Shown here: positions 37,175-45,504 of the stretch, in pieces | Layout: every line of letters begins with the position of its first letter | Position numbering within the stretch: position 1 is the first letter of the stretch | NCBI RefSeq assembly: GCF_014651615.1 | Contig: NZ_BMXF01000004.1 | Coordinates: 496,001-560,000 of the forward strand | Reading direction: 5' to 3' | Source of the DNA: Persicitalea jodogahamensis | GTDB taxonomy: Bacteria > Bacteroidota > Bacteroidia > Cytophagales > Spirosomataceae | Length of the DNA: 64,000 nt | Made by a program: the position numbers and the translations under genes | The notes under the pieces: generated by a model | Databases searched by the model: none | What the model was told of the DNA's origin: nothing | The model's input: only the letters and a program-made list of their open reading frames with translations

Positions 37175-38404
37175 TTACCTGATTTTGATTTGCATGGTTG
37201 AATCTCTGCCCATGTCGATCGTTCTTCGAGGCTGAATAGTTTTGATTTTAATTTTTAAACTGTCCAATACCCTCGGAACTGCCACTGGGCTGCGGGGAAC
37301 CACTGCTGCTTTTTTGGTCGCAAAAATCCCGGCAGGATCGTACTGCCGCTGTTTCCGGTATTGTATGCGTGACAGGGCAGCCTGTGCTACCTGATCATCT
37401 GGGTTTAACTGGATGGCAATGCTGTAAAACTCAGCCGCCCGCTCGTCGTTCCCAATTTTTTCAAGGCAGTAGCCTGCCAGATAATTCGCTTCGGGGTAGT
37501 CTGGCTGTTGTTTCAGTGTTTTTTCAAAAGCAGTCAGTGCCCCAAAATAAGATTTCCATTTCAGATAGATATGGCCAATCCGGTAATGAGCCAGTTCCAG
37601 GGTAGAGTCCAGGAGTATCGCCTTTCTGTAGGCGAACATGGCGCTGTCAAGATTCGCGGCTCTTTGGTATATTTCTCCCCTGGCCACCTGCAATTCTGCT
37701 CGGGCAGGAAAGCGGTCAATGGCCAATTGATTATACAGCAACGCCTCGCGCTTATTTCCAAGACGATTATAGATGGAGCTTATTTGCTGATAGGCACGTA
37801 GCATCCTGGGGTTGAGCGATAGGGCGTACTTGAGATTTTCGAGACCGGTCAGCGTGTCTGACATTTTGCTTTGTAACATGCCTTTTACAAAATAGGCATC
37901 GCCTTCATAGGGTGCCATGTTAAGCGCTGTCACCAGGTAGTTTTGGGCTTCCCTGTATTGGCTTTTTTCCTGATTTAGATCTGCCAGTAGTATGTACAGT
38001 TCAGGTAGATCCTGTTGGAGGACCTCTGCGCGCTGCGCGTCTTCCAGGGCTTTGTCAGTTTTTGAAAGCTCATGCCTGATCTTTGCCCTGAGTAAATAAT
38101 ACTCGCCAACATTATCTTTCAAATCAATAGCGGCGTTTATGTCATTTTCTGCAAGGGTGTATTTTTCCTGCTTCAAAAAGATCCGGGCCCGCTGGTAGAG
38201 ATTATTATCTAAATCCACCTTGCGGCTGATCAAATCATCCAGCGCCTGCAAAACATCAGCCTGCCAATTTTTCTTGGATATGCTTTCGGGAGTAGGAGGG
38301 ATGCGGGTGGTTGTGCGGGCGTCACTCTGGCAGGCAGTTTCGCATAGAGCGAGCAAGATCAACATGGATCCAATGTAAAACCGACTGTTTAGTGATTTGG
38401 GCAT
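37175..38404 (-). CDS. TPR lipoprotein
   Basis: A 409-residue protein if started at ATG 38404 (MPKSLNSRFYIGSMLILLAL); codons further upstream would put extra residues before the signal. The signal ends in LCETACQSD, so the lipidated cysteine is probably the one before Gln-Ser-Asp, although Glu at -3 is not typical. The rest is TPR repeats, for example AENDINAAIDLKDNVGEYYL and FEKTLKQQPDYPEANYLAGY, ending with FYSIAIQLNPDDQVAQAALS. About eight or nine repeats, then a disordered basic C-terminus. An anchored scaffold in the periplasm or outer membrane; partner unknown. It lies just upstream of thrS. Confidence 0.8.
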   Translation of the reverse strand: MPKSLNSRFYIGSMLILLALCETACQSDARTTTRIPPTPESISKKNWQADVLQALDDLISRKVDLDNNLYQRARIFLKQEKYTLAENDINAAIDLKDNVGEYYLLRAKIRHELSKTDKALEDAQRAEVLQQDLPELYILLADLNQEKSQYREAQNYLVTALNMAPYEGDAYFVKGMLQSKMSDTLTGLENLKYALSLNPRMLRAYQQISSIYNRLGNKREALLYNQLAIDRFPARAELQVARGEIYQRAANLDSAMFAYRKAILLDSTLELAHYRIGHIYLKWKSYFGALTAFEKTLKQQPDYPEANYLAGYCLEKIGNDERAAEFYSIAIQLNPDDQVAQAALSRIQYRKQRQYDPAGIFATKKAAVVPRSPVAVPRVLDSLKIKIKTIQPRRTIDMGRDSTMQIKIR

Positions 38405-38507
38405 TATAATCATCGAATTGCGCATTCCAAGTCGCAAAATTCAGCATTCTTTTCGCAAAACCCCATTATCGGGAGTCATTCTTGGAAAATTGATTGGAAT
38501 TTTTCAT

Positions 38508-39389
38508 TTACAAATCTGAGAAGCGGGCGAAGACGCCCAATGGCAACTTCTTCGAATTGGAATCCTGCAGGAAGAGTTCACCAGATTCGTAGCCAGAAGT
38601 TTTTCCAAAATGACTGGTTATCAAATTGTCCAAAATCAAGGCTGAAAACCCCAGCGAATATAAATTAATGATAAAGAAATGGTTTTTAGGGGCCAATAAT
38701 TCTGAACATAATCCGATTAGCTCATTTATCTGTTCCTCCAGTAGCCACTTCTCGCCGTTGGGTCCACGACCATAAGCGGGCGGATCAAGAATGATTCCGT
38801 TGTACTTTTTGCCTCGCCGTACTTCCCGCTTCACAAATTTCATGGCATCTTCCACCACCCATCGTATATTGTCAAGCCGGCTTAACTCCATATTTTCGCG
38901 CGACCAGTTAATCACTGGCTTTACAGCATCCACATGGGTCACGTCTGCGCCTTGTGCTTTTGCAGCCAGGGAAGCCATGCCCGTATAAGCAAATAGGTTA
39001 AGGACCGTTGGTTTTTCCACCGCAATCCCATTAAGCTTTTCGGCTATAAAGTCCCAGTTCACTGCCTGTTCGGGGAAAATGCCTACGTGTTTGAAGGAGG
39101 AAAGAGTTAACCTGGCCTGCAAATCCAGCAAGGGCGTGGCATAAGCAATATTCCAGCGTTCCGGCATTCTGGTGTTAAGCTGCCACTTCCCCTTTTCCTG
39201 TGAGTTTTTATCACGGGCAAAAATGGCGTGGGCCTTGCTTTCCCATTCAGATTGGCTGAGTGTTTTATCCCACACGGCCTGGGGTTCTGGACGGATAAGG
39301 ATGTACGCTCCAAATCTTTCCAGCTTTTCAAAGCCTCCGGTGTCGATTAGTTCGTAGTCAGAATGTTGAGTGGGGGTAAGGAGCAGCAA
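38508..39389 (-). CDS. RlmI-like SAM-dependent methyltransferase
   Basis: A 293-residue Rossmann-fold methyltransferase. The N-terminal part (residues 1-115) is beta-rich; then VLNLFAYTGMASLAAKAQGA is the SAM-binding motif I, HVDAVKPVINWSREN is motif II, and IILDPPAYGRGPNGEKW is motif IV with the DPPxY signature. This is the COG1092 group, which includes RlmI (23S rRNA m5C1962), but the usual N-terminal PUA domain is absent, so the target may differ. The start is a TTG two bases after the stop of the preceding gene; no in-frame ATG occurs before about residue 74. The near overlap indicates translational coupling. Confidence 0.83.
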   Translation of the reverse strand: MLLLTPTQHSDYELIDTGGFEKLERFGAYILIRPEPQAVWDKTLSQSEWESKAHAIFARDKNSQEKGKWQLNTRMPERWNIAYATPLLDLQARLTLSSFKHVGIFPEQAVNWDFIAEKLNGIAVEKPTVLNLFAYTGMASLAAKAQGADVTHVDAVKPVINWSRENMELSRLDNIRWVVEDAMKFVKREVRRGKKYNGIILDPPAYGRGPNGEKWLLEEQINELIGLCSELLAPKNHFFIINLYSLGFSALILDNLITSHFGKTSGYESGELFLQDSNSKKLPLGVFARFSDL

Positions 39390-39391
39390 AA

Positions 39392-40981
39392 TCAGAAAGT
39401 AATTTTATTGAGATAAAACACGTCACGACGCCCCCGGCTTTGCACGTCCCCGGAGGGATTCACTATCCGTTGGACGCCCCAGGCCAGGTAATGGTTGGCG
39501 TACCAGAAATCCACATCGTCGGTTGACGTTTTGCGTACTTTGTCGCCTTCCATGCCAGTGGGTAGTTCTACTTTCTTGCCACTGTCAACTACCTGCTTTC
39601 CTTTGATAATTTTGCTGGTGATCGCCCCATCTTTGCTATATACCAGTTGTGTGCGACCTTCATCTGACACCTGAACGTTGATTTTTTCCTTCAATTCCAT
39701 GCTTTTCACATTATCGAAATTCAAGCTGTTATCCCATAACAACTGCCCATCCTTATCAAAATCGGCTACGATGGCGTGGGTATAGACGAATCCGTCAAAA
39801 ATCTGGTTGCTGTTTCCGCCGCGAGAACCATAAAACGGATTCCATAAATAGGGATTGTAAAGCCCCCGCCCAAAAGGCGATCCGTACATATATGGATTTC
39901 CATAAAAGGAATTCATCCCGAGGATGTTATTGTTATTGCTCCGGTATTCAGGATAAAAGACTTCCGAAACCATCACGTACTGGTCACCCTTGGGGATAAT
40001 GTCATGGACTAGCAGCCGGTAGTTCAGCTTTAAATCGCTACCGGAATCTTTCTTGCGCTTGATTCTCCGTTCCATTTTCTCCTGTTGCCGCTCATTCATA
40101 AACGAAAAGAAATTGGCAAAGTCAGTGAAACTATGGTACCGGGTATACTGGACTTCATCGTATACGATTTTACTGATAAACATCCCCTGTGAGGCCGCGC
40201 TGTTCGAGCTTTGCATGTTGCGGTACCCGTAAGTGCCAATCATCAGCTTGACCGAATCGCTTAGAATCTGCAGTTTCCCGCTAAGGAAAGAATAATCGTC
40301 CTCGGGTTCAATCATCACCTGTGAGTGCATCTGGCCTGATGCGTCGTAAGTGTGGGCCACAATTCGAATCTCCTTGCGATTTTTTACAGCGAAACTGACA
40401 TTCACTAATTGGTGTGTGGTGTCAATTTCAATGGACTGAATGGCGTTGGAACCCCGGATGGCAGAGGGCAGAATTTTAGTTTGCTGAGTATGTAAGTTGG
40501 TATGAATCAGCACGGGCTCATCCCTTACTGTCCCGGCCATAAAGATTGCGTATCCCAGTGATTTGAAATCGGTAATTTCAAATCGATCGAGGGTGTTAAT
40601 CGTAAAAGTTTCGACGAAGCCCGGGCCGATGTTCACTTTAACGATCTGGTAAATTGGACTCCGGTACCTGCTGAAAAGCAGAAACACCGACCCCCCATCG
40701 TAGGTGGATGCAACGTAATCGAGGTTGTTTTCGATTGTCCCATCAATCGACCAGCGTCGCTCGAGGTTTGTGTCGAACAGCTGTACGTTATAAGCGTTTC
40801 TTCCTGCCTGAGAGATAAGAAGTACGCCACATTCTCCCAGGGGAACAGTTTGGTAAGTTTCGCTTTTTTCTGGAATAGGAAGTTCGACCCTCTTTAAATC
40901 TTGAGCCGAAACGTTACTGAAAATAATGGCGCACCACGCAATGGTAAACAGTCTGCGTAAATGCATTGAACTTTTAATCAT
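39392..40981 (-). CDS. Unrecognised secreted protein with Asn/Tyr/Gly-rich loop
   Basis: A 529-residue frame. The ATG at 40981 overlaps the EVE gene stop by eight bases; an ATG five codons later (MHLRRLFTIAWCAIIFSNVS) gives a cleaner signal peptide ending NVSAQ. The mature part looks like strands of a propeller or sandwich (for example LDYVASTYDGGSVFLLFSRY). Around residue 350-390 is a low-complexity loop (NSFYGNPYMYGSPFGRGLYN). I recognise no family or catalytic motif. It is flanked in an operon by a cytoplasmic EVE-domain protein and a methyltransferase, both RNA-related, which says little about a secreted product. Confidence 0.7.
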   Translation of the reverse strand: MIKSSMHLRRLFTIAWCAIIFSNVSAQDLKRVELPIPEKSETYQTVPLGECGVLLISQAGRNAYNVQLFDTNLERRWSIDGTIENNLDYVASTYDGGSVFLLFSRYRSPIYQIVKVNIGPGFVETFTINTLDRFEITDFKSLGYAIFMAGTVRDEPVLIHTNLHTQQTKILPSAIRGSNAIQSIEIDTTHQLVNVSFAVKNRKEIRIVAHTYDASGQMHSQVMIEPEDDYSFLSGKLQILSDSVKLMIGTYGYRNMQSSNSAASQGMFISKIVYDEVQYTRYHSFTDFANFFSFMNERQQEKMERRIKRKKDSGSDLKLNYRLLVHDIIPKGDQYVMVSEVFYPEYRSNNNNILGMNSFYGNPYMYGSPFGRGLYNPYLWNPFYGSRGGNSNQIFDGFVYTHAIVADFDKDGQLLWDNSLNFDNVKSMELKEKINVQVSDEGRTQLVYSKDGAITSKIIKGKQVVDSGKKVELPTGMEGDKVRKTSTDDVDFWYANHYLAWGVQRIVNPSGDVQSRGRRDVFYLNKITF

Positions 40982-41381
40982 GGGCTAAACCAACAATAAT
41001 GTCAAATTCTTCGGCGCGGATGGGGAGGACAGAGAGCCGTGACTGACGTACTAGGGAAAGGTCTTTTAACCGCTCATCGGCTTTAATCTGAGCCAAAGTG
41101 ACTGTATTGGGGAATCGTTTCACTGGAACCAGGTCCACAACTACCCATCGATTATCATCGGTCGTTGGATCGGGATAATGCTCTTTCACGACTTTCGCCA
41201 AACCCACGACTTCCTTTCCTTCATTGCTGTGGTAAAAAAGCACGAGATCGTCGCGCTTCATTTCCTGCAAATAGTTTCGTGCCTGGTAGTTTCTAACGCC
41301 GTCCCACACACCGCGCTTTTCTTGAACGAAGTCCTCCCACGAATATTTGAAGGGTTCAGATTTGACAATCCAGTGATTCAT
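40974..41381 (-). CDS. EVE-domain protein
   Basis: A 135-residue protein that is one EVE domain from end to end. It starts MNHWIVKSEPFKYSWEDFVQ at ATG 41381; an upstream start would add ten unrelated residues. KRGVWDGVRNYQARNYLQEM and LVLFYHSNEGKEVVGLAKV line the pocket, and YPDPTTDDNRWVVVDLVPV follows. EVE domains are relatives of PUA/YTH folds that bind modified bases, such as 5-methylcytosine derivatives, in DNA or RNA, and some occur in restriction systems. Here the neighbours are a secreted unknown and an RlmI-like methyltransferase, so RNA metabolism is more plausible than defence. It has its own TATTTTTG promoter box. Confidence 0.92.
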   Translation of the reverse strand: MNHWIVKSEPFKYSWEDFVQEKRGVWDGVRNYQARNYLQEMKRDDLVLFYHSNEGKEVVGLAKVVKEHYPDPTTDDNRWVVVDLVPVKRFPNTVTLAQIKADERLKDLSLVRQSRLSVLPIRAEEFDIIVGLAHD

Positions 41382-41394
41382 ATTTCCGATGCCG

Positions 41395-41409
41395 GGGGGC
41401 TGCGCCCCC
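41395..41409 (-). repeat. GC-rich hairpin in the EVE-gene leader
   Basis: GGGGGC / GCCCCC with a three-base loop, ending 14 bases before the EVE start codon and inside the expected 5' untranslated region. All other leaders here are AT-rich, so this stands out. It could hinder or gate translation initiation, or be a copy of a dispersed palindromic repeat. Confidence 0.55.
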
Positions 41410-41455
41410 AAGATTCATTGTCGGTTTAACTGTAAGCTCTAAATTTTTTGGTCGC

Positions 41456-41463
41456 CAAAAATA
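41456..41463 (-). promoter_or_regulatory. -7 box of the EVE operon
   Basis: TATTTTTG on the minus strand, an exact TAnnTTTG, about 75 bases before the EVE start and upstream of the GC-rich hairpin. The -33 position is TTTT, a partial match. Confidence 0.5.
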
Positions 41464-41521
41464 CGCATTGTTTCCACGGGGTTAAAATCAATTTTTGATC
41501 TTTGTCCCCAAAAGTACCTCT

Positions 41522-42598
41522 ATGAAAAGTTGGACAACCCATCGTGACAGGATTTTAAAGGAAACTATTCCTGCTGAACCTTACTTCAAATCAGTCCATG
41601 ATTTTGCCCTAGCCTGGTTATCCGGGCAGGAGACATTCTCCATTAACACTTCCGGTTCCACTGGCCCCGCGAAGGAAATCGCATTGCAACGCCGCCAGAT
41701 GATCGAGTCTACCCGGATGACCGGACAAGCCTTGGGATTGCCGACAGGCACGCGTGCACTCGTGTGCCTGAATGTAGGGTATATCGCCGGGATGATGATG
41801 ATGGTCAGGGGGCTGGAACTGGGTTGGGAGCTGACAGTTGTCGAGCCAAGCAGCAATCCGTTGATGAATCTGGATGAGACGGTAGAATTCGATTTCGTCT
41901 CGCTGGTTCCCTTGCAGTTGTCGTCCATTTTGAGTGAGCAACGAACGAGTACCATGGCTGAAAATTTGGGGAAAATCCTACTGGGTGGTGGTGCCGTTCC
42001 AATGGCGCTGATGTCAGGAATTCACCAGTTGAAAATTCCTGTGTACCAAAGCTATGGTATGACCGAAACCGTTTCTCACGTTGCGTTGAGACGGTTGAAC
42101 GGTGCCAATTCCCAAGGGAATTATAAGATTTTGCCAGGAATTGATTCTGGAACCGATGAGCGGGGGTGCCTGTATTTGCGTGGCGCCGTGACTGCTAACC
42201 AGCTTATACAGACTAATGACCTTGTCGAAATTACTTCCCCTGACTCATTCAACTGGGTAGGCCGGGTCGATTCGGTCATCAATTCTGGCGGTGTCAAAAT
42301 ATCCCTGGACAAATTAGACGGGGTAGTTGGGGAGGTACTTCAAGAAATGAATGCAGCCAATGATTATTTTTGCTGGTACCAGGCGGACGACATATTGGGA
42401 CAAAAACTAGTCATTTTTATAAAAAGGCAGAACGGTATTTTTGATTCCGCTGGGCTGATAAACAAAATCTCAGATCATGTCAAACCTTACGAAACCCCGA
42501 AAGCTGTTTACTTTGTGCAAAAATTTGAACAAACACCGACCGGTAAAATTGACAAAATAGCCACCGCTCACAAATATTTTGATGCAATCCATGAGTAA
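41522..42598 (+). CDS. menE: AMP-binding enzyme, probably O-succinylbenzoate-CoA ligase
   Basis: A 358-residue adenylate-forming enzyme started at ATG 41522 (MKSWTTHRDRILKETIP). The P-loop-like motif is INTSGSTGPAKEIALQRRQM. The A-motifs SYGMTETVSHVALR, then VGRVDSVINSGGVKISLDKL, and the terminal lysine loop QTPTGKIDK are all present. The short length and NTSGSTGxPK plus MTETVSH wording match bacterial MenE, which activates o-succinylbenzoate in menaquinone synthesis, rather than long fatty-acyl ligases. No other men gene is in the window. The stop overlaps the ATG of the next gene (ATGAGTAA). Confidence 0.82.
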   Translation: MKSWTTHRDRILKETIPAEPYFKSVHDFALAWLSGQETFSINTSGSTGPAKEIALQRRQMIESTRMTGQALGLPTGTRALVCLNVGYIAGMMMMVRGLELGWELTVVEPSSNPLMNLDETVEFDFVSLVPLQLSSILSEQRTSTMAENLGKILLGGGAVPMALMSGIHQLKIPVYQSYGMTETVSHVALRRLNGANSQGNYKILPGIDSGTDERGCLYLRGAVTANQLIQTNDLVEITSPDSFNWVGRVDSVINSGGVKISLDKLDGVVGEVLQEMNAANDYFCWYQADDILGQKLVIFIKRQNGIFDSAGLINKISDHVKPYETPKAVYFVQKFEQTPTGKIDKIATAHKYFDAIHE

Positions 42599-43376
42599 AG
42601 TACCTGCCAGTTGGCACAAGCTGACCATTAAGTTTCAAACCTCCGAGGTTACACCTCCGCCTTATGCCTATTCCTATGCATTGGATTTGATTGAATCCGA
42701 GAATATGCTTCTGGTTGATTTTGATCAGCGTTATCTTGACAGAGATGAATTGGATGAGGAGGCAATCCTGGAAGAGGGCTTCGAGTTGAACAGTGATTAT
42801 GCCTGGAAGGGCGAGCTGAATGCTGTCTGGATAAAAGAGCTGGAAAAATTATTGTCCAAGGAATCTTTCAACCATGATCGCCTAGCCAACGAGACAGAAA
42901 ATAGTATCGAATTGGCTTTTAATATTGATTCCGCTGAAGCCATAAAACTTTACCCCGAAAAAAACGAAGAATTTGAGTATTTCCTGCAAGAGATAATGCA
43001 GGGTATTTATGAAGTTTCGGGAAAAGAAAAGCCATTCCAGCTCGAATACCGCGACATCGACCGGCAAGGGGAACTAGTCACAAACTACTCGGCAGAATTT
43101 GCAAACCGCAATTTTTCTGTGCAGCGGAGAGGCCAGGCGCTGAAAAAACTTCCCTGGAAATGGACACAGGAATTAATGGGGACAGTATTCATGGCTGATT
43201 TTCTGGTAGACGATGCCACCCGGGAAGTACCAAAATTCAGCGGGAAATATTTGAGCTTTGGGGATGGTCTTTGGTATGAATTCGGTGAAACGATGGTTGA
43301 ACCAGCTTCCGATAGCATCGTTCTGCCCCGAATCGATAAATTGCTGAATCAGCTAAGTGAGGAAGCCGCCCGCTGA
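42591..43376 (+). CDS. Unrecognised acidic cytoplasmic protein, coupled to menE
   Basis: A 261-residue protein if started at ATG 42591, which overlaps the menE stop by eight bases; an in-frame ATG at 42582 is possible. It is soluble and acidic in the first half (DRDELDEEAILEEGFELNSD) with mixed helices and strands, and basic near the middle (QRRGQALKKLPWKWTQEL). I do not recognise the family. Translational coupling to menE suggests co-expression. Its 3' end overlaps the convergent XRE regulator gene by 24 bases, with both reading frames seemingly real. Confidence 0.6.
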   Translation: MSKVPASWHKLTIKFQTSEVTPPPYAYSYALDLIESENMLLVDFDQRYLDRDELDEEAILEEGFELNSDYAWKGELNAVWIKELEKLLSKESFNHDRLANETENSIELAFNIDSAEAIKLYPEKNEEFEYFLQEIMQGIYEVSGKEKPFQLEYRDIDRQGELVTNYSAEFANRNFSVQRRGQALKKLPWKWTQELMGTVFMADFLVDDATREVPKFSGKYLSFGDGLWYEFGETMVEPASDSIVLPRIDKLLNQLSEEAAR

Positions 43377-44366
43377 AGCATCACGATTTAATTCATCCCG
43401 CAAATCACCCAGGATTTTTTTCAATCCTTCGTGGGAGGGGCTGGGAGCAGGCATCGTCGAGCTAACAAATGCTTTCACTTCCCAAACCTCAAGTACATCA
43501 CGAATGGCGATCTCCTGATCGCCATTCTTTTTATTGTCAGATCGAAGGAGCAGAATTCCTTTGTCTTTTACCCGGTTATACACTTTGCCGGATTTTATAC
43601 CCGTGTTTTTTACGACCAGGATATAATGAGTTCCGTCTTTGATATCATACCAGTTTCGCACGAAAGTACCAATTAACAGGGCGTTTGGAAAACTAAAATC
43701 GTCCCCTGCCTCAAAAGCACGGTAATGTCCCGAGGGTAAAATCGGAATCTGGAAAACGGGCAAACGGTTTAGAAAAGCAGTGTTTTGGTAATTATTGAGG
43801 TAGTTGGTAGCCTCACTGCGATTTACCCATTGGATGGATTGTTGCGGTGATTTCGCCGGTTCTTGCGGAGCTGATTTTGACGTGCCGTTTTCCTGATAAT
43901 GATTGTTGAATCTGAGAGGCTCATTCTGAGGATTCGATACTGCCTGAGCCGAGGCTCGTTCAAATTTCTCCGGCTTTACGGGTTTGAAAGCGATCGGTCG
44001 TGCCACCATACGCAATGAGGGCTTTGGGGGCTGAAATTTGGCAATTATGTTTGATAAAGGTTGCGGCGCATTTGGCACCGGGGCGTCATCCTGTATTAAG
44101 GGAGCCATCGGCTTGAACGCGGGGTTAAACGGTATGCCCAGGTCGGGTGTTTCCCGCAGCCGCCGAAGATCGTTCTTAAGCAAATGATCGACGGACACGC
44201 CAAAGGCAGCTGCCATATTTTTTAGATTGGTCAGATTAGGATTGGCACGCGCCTCTTCGTAGGCCCCAAGCAGCGAACGCTTTATACCAATCTTACGCGA
44301 GAACTGCTCCTGGGTCAGGCCATTCAACCGGCGGAGGTACTTGATGTTATTACTGACTAGTGACAT
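43353..44366 (-). CDS. XRE-family regulator with S24/LexA-like C-terminal domain
   Basis: A 337-residue DNA-binding protein. The first 65 residues form a Cro/C1 helix-turn-helix: IKYLRRLNGLTQEQFSRKIGIKRSLLGAYEEARANP. A long, Pro-rich, probably disordered linker (about 70-190) follows. The C-terminal part (about 205-310) resembles the LexA/S24 fold: LPSGHYRAFEAGDDFSFPNA, IKDGTHYILVVKNTGI, then VYNRVKDKGILLLRSDN. The site that carries the catalytic Ser in self-cleaving members appears as Gly-Asp-Asp, and the expected Lys is not obvious, so cleavage is unlikely; a signal-sensing or oligomerisation role is more probable. A palindrome 17 bases upstream may be its own operator. Confidence 0.82.
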   Translation of the reverse strand: MSLVSNNIKYLRRLNGLTQEQFSRKIGIKRSLLGAYEEARANPNLTNLKNMAAAFGVSVDHLLKNDLRRLRETPDLGIPFNPAFKPMAPLIQDDAPVPNAPQPLSNIIAKFQPPKPSLRMVARPIAFKPVKPEKFERASAQAVSNPQNEPLRFNNHYQENGTSKSAPQEPAKSPQQSIQWVNRSEATNYLNNYQNTAFLNRLPVFQIPILPSGHYRAFEAGDDFSFPNALLIGTFVRNWYDIKDGTHYILVVKNTGIKSGKVYNRVKDKGILLLRSDNKKNGDQEIAIRDVLEVWEVKAFVSSTMPAPSPSHEGLKKILGDLRDELNRDASAGGFLT

Positions 44367-44382
44367 TCTGATTCTGAATCAA

Positions 44383-44400
44383 TTACCGACTAATTGGTAA
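44383..44400. promoter_or_regulatory. Candidate operator upstream of the XRE regulator gene
   Basis: TTACC, eight bases, GGTAA, with flanking A/T also partly symmetric (AATTACC and GGTAAAATT). It ends 17 bases before the regulator's ATG, where an autorepressor would sit. The dyad is short, so the call is tentative. Confidence 0.35.
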
Positions 44401-44472
44401 AATTTTTAGTAAAAGCAGAATTTGCAAGAAGTCTAACCTGTCCTACCTGAATTTAAGTGGGTTGAGTCTACC

Positions 44473-45354
44473 CTAATTATATACTTCCCGACGGGCGGCT
44501 TTTAGGGTATTGGTCAACAAACCGCAGATGGTCATCAACCCCACACCGCCGGGAACCGGAGTGATATGGCTGGCTAATGGAGCAACGTCATCGAATTTTA
44601 CGTCCCCTTTGAGCGCAAATCCACTTTTTTTGGTCTCATCCGCCACGCGGGTGATGCCTACATCAATTACCACGGCCCCATCTTTAACATAGTCGGCTGT
44701 CACAAACTCGGGGCGTCCCAGGGCAACTACAAGAATGTCGGCTGTTTTACAAATCTCTTTCAGGTTTTGCGTACGGCTGTGGCAAATGGTCACCGTACTA
44801 TTGCCGGGGTAGGTGTTTCGCTGCATCAAAATTGCCATTGGCAGACCTACTATCTGACTTCGGCCGATAACCACACAGTGCTTGCCCGAGGTTTCGATTT
44901 TGGCGCGCTCCAGCATTTCCAGAATGCCGAATGGGGTAGCTGATAAGTAGGCTGGAAGCCCTTTACACATCCGACCAACATTGATTGGGTGAAAGCCGTC
45001 CACATCCTTGGCTGGGGCGACGGCTTCCATGATCGTATTCTCAGAAATATGTTTTGGTAGTGGTAGTTGGACAATGAATCCGTCCACGTCCGCATCATTG
45101 TTCAGTTTATGAACCTCATTCAGCAAATCCTCCTCACTAGTGTTCTCTGGCAACCTAACAAAGGTAGAAGTGAATCCAACCTGTTCGCAACTCTTGATTT
45201 TAGAAGCCACGTAGGTTTCGCTCGCGCCATCGTTGCCCACGAGAATAGCCGCCAGATGTGGTTTTTTGCCGCCTTTGGCCGTCCATTTATCTACCTCTTC
45301 CTTAATTTCTGCTTTAATAATGTTGGAAAGTGCCTTGCCGTCAAGTAATTGCAT
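44473..45354 (-). CDS. folD: Bifunctional methylene-THF dehydrogenase/cyclohydrolase
   Basis: A 293-residue protein, the normal FolD length, when started at ATG 45354 ([17 protein letters not shown]); a further upstream start would add 18 residues not seen in the family. The catalytic lysine region is [14 protein letters not shown], the folate motif is [11 protein letters not shown], and the NADP motif is [17 protein letters not shown], ending with [13 protein letters not shown]. It interconverts methylene-, methenyl- and formyl-tetrahydrofolate in the cytosol. It stands alone between the XRE regulator and the aldo/keto reductase. Confidence 0.96.
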   Translation of the reverse strand: MQLLDGKALSNIIKAEIKEEVDKWTAKGGKKPHLAAILVGNDGASETYVASKIKSCEQVGFTSTFVRLPENTSEEDLLNEVHKLNNDADVDGFIVQLPLPKHISENTIMEAVAPAKDVDGFHPINVGRMCKGLPAYLSATPFGILEMLERAKIETSGKHCVVIGRSQIVGLPMAILMQRNTYPGNSTVTICHSRTQNLKEICKTADILVVALGRPEFVTADYVKDGAVVIDVGITRVADETKKSGFALKGDVKFDDVAPLASHITPVPGGVGLMTICGLLTNTLKAARREVYN

Positions 45355-45504
45355 ACAGTAATTTTGGTGAATTTTAATAGGTGAACAATAGCTAATCGAT
45401 CCATCCAATCAGCTATAAAGGCTTGTCGTTGCGCATCTTAAAGGACTTATGAATTGCAGGATTTCGACTTTGCCGAAAACAGACGGTATTGTTTCGTTAT
45501 AAGA

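Noticed and set aside
43353-44366. XRE/S24 regulator as sign of a prophage
   Set aside because: No integrase, structural gene, att repeat or composition change around it; neighbours are folD and menE.
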